DNA of 27,921 nucleotides, taken from the NCBI GenBank assembly GCA_045118335.1, contig JBGUXY010000080.1, positions 1-27,921 on the forward strand, given 5' to 3'. The position numbers and the translations under genes were made by a program. The notes under the pieces are model-generated. The model made no database searches, had not been told where the DNA came from, and was given only the letters and a program-made list of their open reading frames with translations. Source of the DNA: W1P20-047 sp045118335. GTDB taxonomy: Bacteria > Actinomycetota > Coriobacteriia > Coriobacteriales > Eggerthellaceae. Each line of letters starts with the position of its first letter. Position 1 is the first letter of the stretch. Shown here piece by piece: positions 7,547-14,945 of this stretch.

Positions 7547-8023
7547 TCAGAACCACTGCTTTTCGCCGAGCTCGTAGATTTGGTAGAACTCCTGGTCGCT
7601 CTTGGTAAGGTAGATGATGCCTTCGATGATGCCGATGATGCCGGTGACGATGGGGCCGATAACAAGGAACGCACCCAGGATGCCGATGAGCAGCATGATG
7701 ACGCCGGCCTTGGTGTAGCCCAGGTAGAACTTGTGGATGCCCAAGGCGCCCAACAGGATGCCCAGAATACCCGCGGCGATCTTGCTCTTCGTGCCAGGGG
7801 TTGCGGGGGCACCAGGCTGCTGGTACGCAGGCTGTTGATAGGTAGGCTGCTGGTAGGCCTGCGCGGGCTGCTGGTAGGGTTGTGCAGGCTGCGCTGCCGG
7901 AGCGCCCTGGTTAGCGACAGGCTGAGCCACGGGTGCTGCATTGGCGGGGGCGATGGGGGTTCCGCAGTTGTTGCAGAACGCAGCGCCGTCCACGAGAACG
8001 TTTCCGCAGTTAGGGCAATTCAT
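7547..8023 (-). CDS. Zinc-ribbon TM2-domain protein (paralogue 2)
   Basis: Protein of 158 residues with the same plan as its neighbour: zinc ribbon (CPNCGNVLVDGAAFCNNCG), a shorter Ala/Pro/Gln/Tyr-rich linker (YQQPAQAYQQPTYQQPAYQQ), and a TM2 domain ending in the identical YELGEKQWF. GAGGAG lies 6 bases before the ATG. The two genes are a tandem duplication; the N-terminal linkers have diverged most. They may be independently transcribed, since hairpins and 124 bases separate them. Confidence 0.87.
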   Translation of the reverse strand: MNCPNCGNVLVDGAAFCNNCGTPIAPANAAPVAQPVANQGAPAAQPAQPYQQPAQAYQQPTYQQPAYQQPGAPATPGTKSKIAAGILGILLGALGIHKFYLGYTKAGVIMLLIGILGAFLVIGPIVTGIIGIIEGIIYLTKSDQEFYQIYELGEKQWF

Positions 8024-8063
8024 GTTAACTCCTCAGATCAGTTGTTGGTTCTAACGTGCGCCT

Positions 8064-8092
8064 ATGATAGCACAGCTCCCGCGGGGTGTCCG
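8064..8092 (-). promoter_or_regulatory. Promoter for TM2 paralogue 2
   Basis: On the minus strand a CGGACA -35 (8092-8087), a 17-base spacer and a TATCAT -10 (8069-8064) precede the ATG by about 40 bases. Confidence 0.55.
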
Positions 8093-8119
8093 TTGCGCAA
8101 CTTTTCAGTTCTGCTCCGG

Positions 8120-9550
8120 TTACACCACGAGGAAGAACTTCACCAGGAACAGCAGCGAGATTATGTAGGTGAGCACCGACACTTCCTTGGCCTGACCGCT
8201 GAACACCTTGATAACCGTATAGGCGATCATGGCGATGCCGATGCCATGGCCGATGGATCCGGAAATGGGCATGGCGATGAGCATGAGCGTGACGGGAACG
8301 GTTACGTCGAGGTCGTTCCAATCGACCTTGGAAAGGCCATTGAGCATGAGCACGCCCACGTAGATGAGCGCCGAAGAGGTGGCGGCAGCGGGGATGATGG
8401 CGGCGAGCGGTGCGATGAACATGCAGGCGAGGAACACGATGCCGCAGGTAAGAGCCGTAAGGCCCGTGCGACCGCCAGCTGCTACGCCAGCTGTGGACTC
8501 AACGAACGTGGTGACGGTAGAGGTGCCGGTTAGCGAGCCGACAACGGTGCCGATGGAGTCGGAGAGCATGGCTTGCTTCATGCCGGGCATCTTGCCGTTT
8601 TCGTCGGTCATGCCGGCGCGCGATGCGGTGCCCACCAGCGTGCCGATGGTGTCGAACATGTCGATCATGCAGAACGTGATGATGAGCGTGATGGCGGTAA
8701 ACCAGCCCATCTGCAGGAACCCAGCCAGGTCGAACTTGAAGAACGTGAGGTCGAACAAGTCGTTGAAGGCGGGCAGCCACTGAGCGGTTGCCAGGCTTGC
8801 AAACGGCGACCCTCCCAAAAACACACTATCGCCGATCCAGTAGATGATGGATGCCACGAGCATGCCCAAGATGACGGCGGCTTTAACGCCCTGCTTCGCC
8901 AAGACGACGATCACGAACAGGCCGATGAACATGGTAACCACGGAAAGAACCATCACGGGATAGGCGTTGGTCATGGTAGAGGCCGCCTGACCTGCGGTAA
9001 GCGAGCCGAAGAAGTCGCGCATCACGAAGAACTGGTTGCCCTCGGCGTCGGCGATATATACGTTGGACCCCAAGCCGATGTTAAGCAGCATGATGCCGAT
9101 AGCGGGCGCGATGCCCAGGCGAACGCCCAGCGGAATGGCATCGACGATCTTCTCGCGGATGTTGGCCAACGTGAGCACGACGAACACGACGCCTTCGGCG
9201 AAGATGATGACGAGCGCTGCTTGAAACGACGCCACGTAGGAAAGGCCAGTGATTGCTGCGACGTTGGTGACCACGACCGCGAAGAACGAGTTTAGCCCCA
9301 TGCCCGGCGCGAGGCAAAACGGCTTGTTGGCGACGAAGGCCATGCAGATCATGGCAATGCCCGAAGCCAGGCACGTGGCCATGAACACGGCGTTCCACAA
9401 ATGCATGCCGCCGTCGGTGGTTCCATACCAGGTGAGGATGTTGGGATTCAGGGCGATGATGTAGGCCATCGTCATGAACGTTGTCAGACCGGCGATCACT
9501 TCGGTGCGCACGGAAGTGCCGTTCTCCTTCAGCTTGAAAAACTTTTCCAC
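8120..9550 (-). CDS. NCS2-family purine permease (AzgA/PbuG-like)
   Basis: Polytopic protein of 476 residues. The N-terminus (TEVIAGLTTFMTMAYIIALN) and the segments APGMGLNSFF, PLGVRLGIAPAIGIMLLNIG, FCMIDMFDTIGTLVGTA and STVTTFVESTAGVAAGGRTG are hallmarks of the AzgA-like branch of nucleobase:cation symporter 2, which imports hypoxanthine, guanine or adenine with protons. Ten or more hydrophobic segments are evident and the length is usual (430-490). It starts at GTG 9550 with AAAGGGA upstream. It is transcribed alone and divergently from the J-domain gene. I looked for a purine riboswitch in the 160-base gap and did not find one. Confidence 0.92.
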   Translation of the reverse strand: MEKFFKLKENGTSVRTEVIAGLTTFMTMAYIIALNPNILTWYGTTDGGMHLWNAVFMATCLASGIAMICMAFVANKPFCLAPGMGLNSFFAVVVTNVAAITGLSYVASFQAALVIIFAEGVVFVVLTLANIREKIVDAIPLGVRLGIAPAIGIMLLNIGLGSNVYIADAEGNQFFVMRDFFGSLTAGQAASTMTNAYPVMVLSVVTMFIGLFVIVVLAKQGVKAAVILGMLVASIIYWIGDSVFLGGSPFASLATAQWLPAFNDLFDLTFFKFDLAGFLQMGWFTAITLIITFCMIDMFDTIGTLVGTASRAGMTDENGKMPGMKQAMLSDSIGTVVGSLTGTSTVTTFVESTAGVAAGGRTGLTALTCGIVFLACMFIAPLAAIIPAAATSSALIYVGVLMLNGLSKVDWNDLDVTVPVTLMLIAMPISGSIGHGIGIAMIAYTVIKVFSGQAKEVSVLTYIISLLFLVKFFLVV

Positions 9551-9657
9551 GAGAGTCCCTTTCCTTGCAAACGGTTGGCAGTTTGCCCACCCTTACATGA
9601 TACTATGTCGAGCTCCAACCCTTTTCGCCAATCGGGTTATATTTATCTAGGCCTGCA

Positions 9658-9666
9658 TGCTACTAT
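9658..9666 (+). promoter_or_regulatory. Extended -10 for the J-domain gene
   Basis: TGCTACTAT is an extended -10 (TGN plus TACTAT at 9661-9666), 43 bases before the GTG start. The surrounding CATGCTACTATGGCG closely repeats CATGATACTATGTCG at 9597-9611, which lies nearer the divergent permease start, so the pair could also be two operator half-sites. Confidence 0.4.
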
Positions 9667-9709
9667 GGCGTGAACCGTCTGGAACGCACACAAAACGGAA
9701 AGGGAGCCC

Positions 9710-10273
9710 GTGAACAGGCAGGAAGCGCTAAGGATTCTAGGTCTAGACGACGACGCCACCATCGACGACGTGAAGATCGCCTACAGGGAAACCGTGCAGA
9801 TCCTGCACCCCGACCGTTTCGCCAACAACAAGAAGCTGCAGGAGCGTGCAACCGAGCAGTTCAAGAACCTGCAAGAGGCCTACGAATACCTGACGAGCGG
9901 AAAGGGTGCGAGTGGCGGGGGCTCTTCTTCCTCGCAACGCGCCTCCGATCGCAGCTACGATGCCCAGGAACTGGAAGCTCGCCTGGCAGGCATCGCTGCC
10001 GCGCGCACGCAGCTCGTGGCCCAGCGCGACTTGCTCTACGACTCGCGGCGCAACTCGATTATGATGGCCGTGGGCGGTGCTCTTGTGGCGTTGCTGTTCA
10101 TACGTCGCGTTCCCCTGATCGGGAGTCTTGCCGCCGCCTCGTTCGTGTGGGGTTTCGTTAACCTCATGTCTACCGGCAAAAGCATCAACACCATCGAAAT
10201 GCATCTGAAAAAGCTCACCGCACAGCGAAAGAAGCTTGAAGCACAGCTGGAAGATTTGGAAGACTTGGAATAG
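9710..10273 (+). CDS. J-domain (DnaJ-like) membrane protein
   Basis: Protein of 187 residues. Residues 2-65 form a J domain with HPD at 33-35 (ETVQILHPDRFANN) and the helix-IV region FKNLQEAYEYL, so it should stimulate an Hsp70 ATPase. A Ser/Gly linker follows, then a helical stretch, two membrane segments in about 116-155 (NSIMMAVGGALVALLFI; LIGSLAAASFVWGFVNLM) and a charged coiled coil at the end (MHLKKLTAQRKKLEAQLEDL). The zinc and client domains of true DnaJ are absent, so this is a type III J protein that would recruit DnaK to the membrane. It starts at GTG 9710, preceded by GGAAAGGGAG. dnaK itself is at the far end of the window. Confidence 0.85.
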   Translation: MNRQEALRILGLDDDATIDDVKIAYRETVQILHPDRFANNKKLQERATEQFKNLQEAYEYLTSGKGASGGGSSSSQRASDRSYDAQELEARLAGIAAARTQLVAQRDLLYDSRRNSIMMAVGGALVALLFIRRVPLIGSLAAASFVWGFVNLMSTGKSINTIEMHLKKLTAQRKKLEAQLEDLEDLE

Positions 10274-10427
10274 CAGCTGGGGGACAGATTTCGGGATTCC
10301 TTCTGGCTATCGTGGAAAAGCTGGGCGGTCTAAGGCGCAGGGTCGCTTCGTGATGTAGTATTGCGTGCGCAGAACGAAACTAGAAGCCGGCCGTTTCGTG
10401 CGGCCTGACGCTATGCATAGGAGTCTC

Positions 10428-12269
10428 ATGAAACAAGAGCATATCCGCAACGTCGCCATCATCGCGCACGTCGACCATGGCAAGACGACGCTGGTCGACC
10501 GCCTTCTGTACACGAGCGGCGTTTTCCGCGAAAACCAGCAGGTAGAAGAGCGCGTGCTCGACAGCAACGACCAAGAGCGCGAACGCGGCATCACCATCCT
10601 CTCGAAGAACATCTCCATCACTTACAAGGGCGTAAAGATCAACGTCATCGACACTCCCGGTCATGCCGACTTCGGTGGCGAGGTCGAACGCGTGCTGAAC
10701 ATGGCTGACGGCGCGCTGCTTATCGTGGACGCGTTCGAAGGGCCCATGCCGCAGACGCGCTTCGTGTTGCGTCATGCCCTGGAACTTGGCTTGCGCATCG
10801 TGGTGGTAATCAACAAGATCGACCGGCCGGGTTCGCGCCCCGACGAGGTGCTCGACGAGGTGTTCGACCTGATGGTGGAACTAAACGCCAGCGATGCGCA
10901 GCTCGACTTCCCCGTTATCTACACCAGCGCCATCGCGGGATACGCGCGTTACGAGGCCGACGACGACAACATGAACATGCTGCCGCTGCTCGAAACGATT
11001 CTGGCCGAGGTGCCTGCACCTGACTGCGAGCCGAGCGGCCCGGTGGCGCTGCAGATCTGCACGGTCGACCATTCCAGCTTCGTTGGCCGCATCGGCGTTG
11101 GGCGCCTGTTCTCTGGCAGCTTGCACAAAAACGATAACGTGCTTGTAATAAAAAACGACGGCACGCGTTACAACACCGTAATGAAGCAGGTGTTCACGTT
11201 CGAGGAGCTGGGCAAGAAGGAACAGAAGGAAGTTACCGCCGGCGACATCGTTGCCGTTGTCGGTGTAGACGACGCCGATATAGGCGATATGGTCACAAGC
11301 CGCGAAAACCCCGTGCGCCTGGACCCCATCAAGGTCGAAGAGCCCACCATGGCCGTGGTGTTCGAGCCTTCCGATTGCCCGCTCGTGGGTCGCGATGGCG
11401 ACATCGTGGGTGGCCGCCAGCTGAAGGAGCGCCTGATGCGCGAGGCCGAAAGCAACATTTCCATGCGCATCCAGGAACTTGAAGACAAGACCGGCATCGA
11501 AGTGGCTGGGCGTGGCGTGCTGCACCTTTCCGTGCTCATGGAAACCATGCGCCGCGAGGGCTACGAGTTCCAGGTGGGGCGCCCGCGCGTGATCTTGAAG
11601 GAAGACGAGGCGGGCCGCAAGCTCGAGCCCATCGAGGAAGCAACCGTCGACGTGCCCAGCGAATACGCGGGCAAGGCCATCGAGGTGTTTGGCAGCGCCG
11701 GTGGCGAAATGACCGACATGTACGCCAAGGGCGACCAGACGCATCTGGTATTCCGCATTCCCAGTCGTGGCACCATGGGGCTGCGCACCAAGCTGCTCAA
11801 TGCCACGCGCGGTGAGGCCACCATGTTCCACCATTTCAGCGAATACGGAGCTTACCGCGGCGAATTCGCAGGTCGCAAGCAGGGTTCCATGATTTCCATG
11901 TCCACGGAAAAAAGCGTGGCCTACGCGCTCGACACGTTGCAGGAACGCGGGCGGCTGTTCATCGGCCCCGGTGAGGAATGCTACGAGGGCATGATCGTCG
12001 GCCAATCCGCCAAGGAAGGCGACATGGTCGTGAACATCGCCAAGACGAAAAACCTCGGCAATCAGCGTGCGAGTGGCTCTGACAAGGCTATTCAGCTCAC
12101 GCCGCCCATGCGCTTCACGCTCGAGGAGGCGCTCGAGTACATAGAAGATGACGAGCTCGTCGAAATCACCCCGAAGAACATTCGCCTGCGCAAGCGCATC
12201 CTTTCCACCATCGAACGAAAGAAGGAAGCCAAGCGCCTAGCCGGCTACGCCGCCGGAACGCAAGGCTAA
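10428..12269 (+). CDS. typA: Translational GTPase TypA/BipA
   Basis: Protein of 613 residues, full length for the family. The G domain shows AHVDHGKTT (residues 11-19), ERGITI, DTPGHADFGGEVER and NKIDRPG; the later EF-G-like domains and the TypA-specific C-terminus (GLRTKLLNATRGEA, QGSMISMSTEKSVAYAL, MRFTLEEALEYIEDDELVEI) follow in order. It is a ribosome-associated GTPase involved in stress adaptation and ribosome assembly. The start at 10428 fits the family N-terminus (MKQEHIRNVAIIAHVDHGKT) and has TAGGAGT 5 bases upstream; the frame is open to 10365 but that extension is not conserved. No obvious strong promoter in 10274-10427. Confidence 0.95.
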   Translation: MKQEHIRNVAIIAHVDHGKTTLVDRLLYTSGVFRENQQVEERVLDSNDQERERGITILSKNISITYKGVKINVIDTPGHADFGGEVERVLNMADGALLIVDAFEGPMPQTRFVLRHALELGLRIVVVINKIDRPGSRPDEVLDEVFDLMVELNASDAQLDFPVIYTSAIAGYARYEADDDNMNMLPLLETILAEVPAPDCEPSGPVALQICTVDHSSFVGRIGVGRLFSGSLHKNDNVLVIKNDGTRYNTVMKQVFTFEELGKKEQKEVTAGDIVAVVGVDDADIGDMVTSRENPVRLDPIKVEEPTMAVVFEPSDCPLVGRDGDIVGGRQLKERLMREAESNISMRIQELEDKTGIEVAGRGVLHLSVLMETMRREGYEFQVGRPRVILKEDEAGRKLEPIEEATVDVPSEYAGKAIEVFGSAGGEMTDMYAKGDQTHLVFRIPSRGTMGLRTKLLNATRGEATMFHHFSEYGAYRGEFAGRKQGSMISMSTEKSVAYALDTLQERGRLFIGPGEECYEGMIVGQSAKEGDMVVNIAKTKNLGNQRASGSDKAIQLTPPMRFTLEEALEYIEDDELVEITPKNIRLRKRILSTIERKKEAKRLAGYAAGTQG

Positions 12270-12284
12270 GGCGACATTCAAGGG

Positions 12285-12515
12285 TGCCCGGGGGTGCCAG
12301 GGGGGACACTCCAAACGACTCGCCCGCCAAGGGGTGCCGGGGGGTGCCAGAGGGGGGTGCCAGAGGGGACACTCCAAATGTCTCATGCCAGGTTTGAGGA
12401 CGCTTGAGATAAGTCGAGACGTTTGGAGTGTCCCCTCTGGCACCCCCCTCTGGCACCCCCCGGCACCCCTTGGCGGGCGAGACGTTTGGAGTGTCCCCCC
12501 TGGCACCCCCGGGCA
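12285..12515. repeat. 100-bp inverted repeat (98/100 identity, 31-base loop)
   Basis: The left arm 12285-12384 and right arm 12416-12515 are reverse complements with only two mismatches. Each arm is itself made of repeated blocks: GGGGTGCCAGAGGGG-type G-rich segments alternating with GGGACACTCCAAACG/ATG and CGCCCGCCAAGGGGTGCCGG. The element starts 15 bases after the typA stop. It could act as a very strong transcription-blocking hairpin, or be a non-autonomous mobile element. The following 12516-12673 holds no gene beyond the leader of the next one. Confidence 0.92.
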
Positions 12516-12673
12516 TGGTGGGGGAAGGGTTAACGCGACGCAGAAGCATGACCTGCTGCCGTGGCCAAGAAGCAATGTTACGTTTGCGTTTGAAAATCAC
12601 ACTTTTGGTTGACTTGCGGGTGGTTTGGCAGTAAACACTTCTACAACAAGAAGCTCGAACGAGAGGAAACATC

Positions 12674-12928
12674 ATGTGCACGAACGGCGTGAACACCGGG
12701 CAATTCGAGATGATGATCGACCAGATCGACGACCAGCTGGCTTTGCAGCGCCGTTGGACGCACCGCCTGGCCCACACAGCCGGCGATGCCGGTTTCGCGA
12801 AGACCGACGATGCCCTTCATCAGGTGCAGCAGCTGCTCGACGACGCCCGTGCGCTTCTGACCGATGCAAAAGACTACCTGGAAGACGAAGCAGCCAGCGG
12901 CACGGGGGTTACGGTAGACCTCGTGTAA
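12674..12928 (+). CDS. Small helical protein, unknown function
   Basis: 84 residues, acidic, without Cys pairs or membrane segments. The sequence from QFEMMIDQIDDQLALQRRW to DALHQVQQLLDDARALLTDA is almost continuous amphipathic helix with coiled-coil character. AGAGGAAA precedes the ATG. It has no recognisable family. It lies on the same strand as nikR, 216 bases upstream, with direct repeats between, so an operon with nikR is doubtful. Confidence 0.65.
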   Translation: MCTNGVNTGQFEMMIDQIDDQLALQRRWTHRLAHTAGDAGFAKTDDALHQVQQLLDDARALLTDAKDYLEDEAASGTGVTVDLV

Positions 12929-12944
12929 CGCAGCACAATTGCGC

Positions 12945-13097
12945 CAGGCGTTCGCGACCGTCGGATGAGTCGGGTGCTCGGGGTCGGTGACTCATTTTTG
13001 AGTGAGTCAGGCGTTCGTGGTCGTCGGATGAGTCAGGTGACCAGGGCCGCCGACTCGTTTTCGTTGCCGAAAGAGTCAGGTGACCAGGGCCGCCGAC
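12945..13097. repeat. Direct repeats upstream of nikR
   Basis: A 32-base unit (CAGGCGTTCG...GTCGGATGAGTC) occurs at 12945-12976 and 13008-13039 with 28/32 identity, and a 25-base unit (GAGTCAGGTGACCAGGGCCG...) occurs identically at 13030-13054 and 13073-13097. Between them GACTCA/TGAGTC (12989-12994 and 13003-13008) forms a small hairpin. A related copy of the GATGAGTCGGGCG motif lies at 18017-18044. Confidence 0.8.
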
Positions 13098-13144
13098 ACT
13101 GCGCCGACGCACCTGAACAGGCATTGTTTTCAGAAAGGCGTTTC

Positions 13145-13648
13145 ATGTCTGAAGAGCTGGTACGTTTCTCGGTTGCTATTCCCGAAGATTTGCTCATGTC
13201 ATTCGACATGCTGGTTGGCAAGCGTGGCATGACGAAAAACCGCAGCGAAGCCATACGTGACCTCATTCGAGGCGCTTTGGTGGAAGAGGAGTGCTCGTTT
13301 CCGGGCGCACAGGTTATGGGCACCCTTACCATCGTGTATAACCACCACGCGAGCGATCTGCAGGAAAAGCTCGACGGCATTCAGCATTCGCATCTCGAGA
13401 ACGTGGTGTCCACCGTGCATGTGCATCTGGACCATCACAACTGCCTCGAGGTTATTATTCTGCGCGGCGAAGCTTCGCTGGTGCAAGACATAGCGAACAT
13501 GATTTTGGGAACCAAAGGCGTGAGCACCGGAAAACTCGTGGTAACCACGGTCGCCGACACTCACGACGACCACGACCACGACCACGACGCTCACGACCAC
13601 GACGCTCACGACCACGACCACGACGCTCACGACCACGACGGCAAATAA
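13145..13648 (+). CDS. nikR: Nickel-responsive regulator NikR with a His/Asp-rich tail
   Basis: 167 residues. Residues 1-45 form a ribbon-helix-helix DNA-binding domain (RFSVAIPEDLLMSFDMLVGK); the ACT-like metal domain follows, with H81, H92, H94 and C100 spaced exactly like H76, H87, H89 and C95 of E. coli NikR, the square-planar Ni site. Typical NikR stops near 135-140 residues; this one adds about 28 residues rich in HDHD/HDAHD, a likely extra metal-binding tail. The start is the ATG at 13145, where the family N-terminus begins and AAAGGCG lies upstream; the frame extends to 12965 through repeats. The next gene is hypE, consistent with control of nickel supply for a [NiFe] hydrogenase, but no nickel transporter is adjacent. 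Confidence 0.93.
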   Translation: MSEELVRFSVAIPEDLLMSFDMLVGKRGMTKNRSEAIRDLIRGALVEEECSFPGAQVMGTLTIVYNHHASDLQEKLDGIQHSHLENVVSTVHVHLDHHNCLEVIILRGEASLVQDIANMILGTKGVSTGKLVVTTVADTHDDHDHDHDAHDHDAHDHDHDAHDHDGK

Positions 13649-13838
13649 GGCGAGCGCATGCCAACTTTGTTGCCGCCACGGCTCCAGCGTCACGACGGCT
13701 CAAGCGCGACGCCCCAAGCCGTTCCCGATTTGTCGCATCGCCAACAACATGGCAAACCAGGAACGGCTAAAGCTGCCACGACGACGTGCGAGTTGTCGTA
13801 AGATGGCATCGTTTAGCAGACAGAAGAAGGCTGGAACC

Positions 13839-14864
13839 ATGATGGACGAAACGGTACTGCTTGGACACGGAAGCGGCGGCTCGATGATGAAACGCATCAT
13901 CGACCAGGTGTTTCTAGAAGCATACGGAAGCGATGAGCTGTTCGAGGGCAACGACGCAGCGGATCTGCCAGCGCCTTCGCCTGGCATGCGCATCGCATAT
14001 TCAACCGACAGCTTCGTGGTCACGCCCCATTTCTTTCCCGGCGGAAACATAGGGCATCTGGCCGTGTGCGGCACGGTTAACGACGTTGCCACCAGCGGCG
14101 CCATCCCGCAGTACCTGAGCTGCGGTTTCATTCTGGAAGAGGGCTATCCCACCAACGACTTGCGCCGCATCTGCCAAACCATGGCAAAAACCGCACGCGA
14201 GGCAGGCGTGCGCATCGTGACCGGCGATACGAAAGTGGTAAACCGCGGACATGGCGATGGTGTCTTCATCAACACGAGCGGCATCGGCTTCATTCCCGAA
14301 GGACGGCGTTTGGGCGGTCAGTACTGTCAGCCGGGCGACAAGATCTTGCTTACAGGCACGTTGGGCGACCACGGCATCACCATCATGAGCTGCCGCGAGC
14401 AGCTGAGCTTTCGCGCCAACATCGAAAGCGATGCCGCGCCCTTGAACCATCTTATCGCCGAAGTGCTCGAAGCCGCGCCTGACACGCGTTGTTTCCGCGA
14501 CCCAACCCGCGGAGGCCTGGCGTCCACGCTCAACGAACTGGCCAGCCAGTCGGGTGCCGACATGATGGTGGAAGAAGAAGCCGTGCCCGTGAAAGACGCC
14601 GTCCGTGGTGCGTGCGAGATGCTGGGCTACGACGTGTTCCAGGTGGCCAACGAGGGAAAGATGGTGTGCGTCGTGCCTGCCGACCAGGCCGAAGCCGCGC
14701 TTGCCGCCATGCGGGCGAATCGCTATGGCGCTGATGCAGCCATCATCGGCGACGTGCTTGAAAAGCCCGAAGGTCGCGACCCCCGCGTGACCCTGCGCAC
14801 CTTCTTCGGCAGCACGCGCATCCTCGACATGCTCGTAGGCGAACAGCTCCCCCGCATCTGCTAG
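13839..14864 (+). CDS. hypE: Hydrogenase maturation protein HypE
   Basis: 341 residues, normal for HypE. It opens with VLLGHGSGGSMM (ATP-binding Gly-rich region), has YSTDSFVVTPHFFPGGNIGH, VTGDTKVV, RDPTRGGLA and ends in PRIC, the conserved C-terminal Cys that is carbamoylated by HypF and dehydrated to the thiocyanate that delivers CN to the Fe of [NiFe] hydrogenases. The ATG at 13839 fits the family N-terminus; the frame is open to 13749 without conservation. No hypABCDF lies in the window, so the maturation genes are dispersed or lie elsewhere. AGCCGTTCC / GGAACGGCT (13717-13725 and 13760-13768) is an inverted repeat in the upstream gap that could be an operator. Confidence 0.95.
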   Translation: MMDETVLLGHGSGGSMMKRIIDQVFLEAYGSDELFEGNDAADLPAPSPGMRIAYSTDSFVVTPHFFPGGNIGHLAVCGTVNDVATSGAIPQYLSCGFILEEGYPTNDLRRICQTMAKTAREAGVRIVTGDTKVVNRGHGDGVFINTSGIGFIPEGRRLGGQYCQPGDKILLTGTLGDHGITIMSCREQLSFRANIESDAAPLNHLIAEVLEAAPDTRCFRDPTRGGLASTLNELASQSGADMMVEEEAVPVKDAVRGACEMLGYDVFQVANEGKMVCVVPADQAEAALAAMRANRYGADAAIIGDVLEKPEGRDPRVTLRTFFGSTRILDMLVGEQLPRIC

Positions 14865-14889
14865 CCGCCGTTTTCGGCGTTGAAAAGAA

Positions 14890-14913
14890 GAAGCGGGGCG
14901 CAAACCCCGCTTC
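14890..14913. terminator. Terminator between hypE and the ABC importer operon
   Basis: GAAGCGGGG / CCCCGCTTC, 9-bp stem with a CGCAAA loop. On the minus strand it is followed by TTCTTTTC, so it best serves the converging importer operon, but it could stop both directions. Confidence 0.8.
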
Positions 14914-14945
14914 CAATCGCCTTTAATCGGAAACAACCTTAACGG

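Noticed and set aside
9551..9709. Purine riboswitch ahead of the NCS2 permease
   Set aside because: The conserved purine-aptamer core and paired stems are not present.
10881..12005. 374-codon frame antisense to typA
   Set aside because: Shadow of typA; His/Ala-rich low-quality product.
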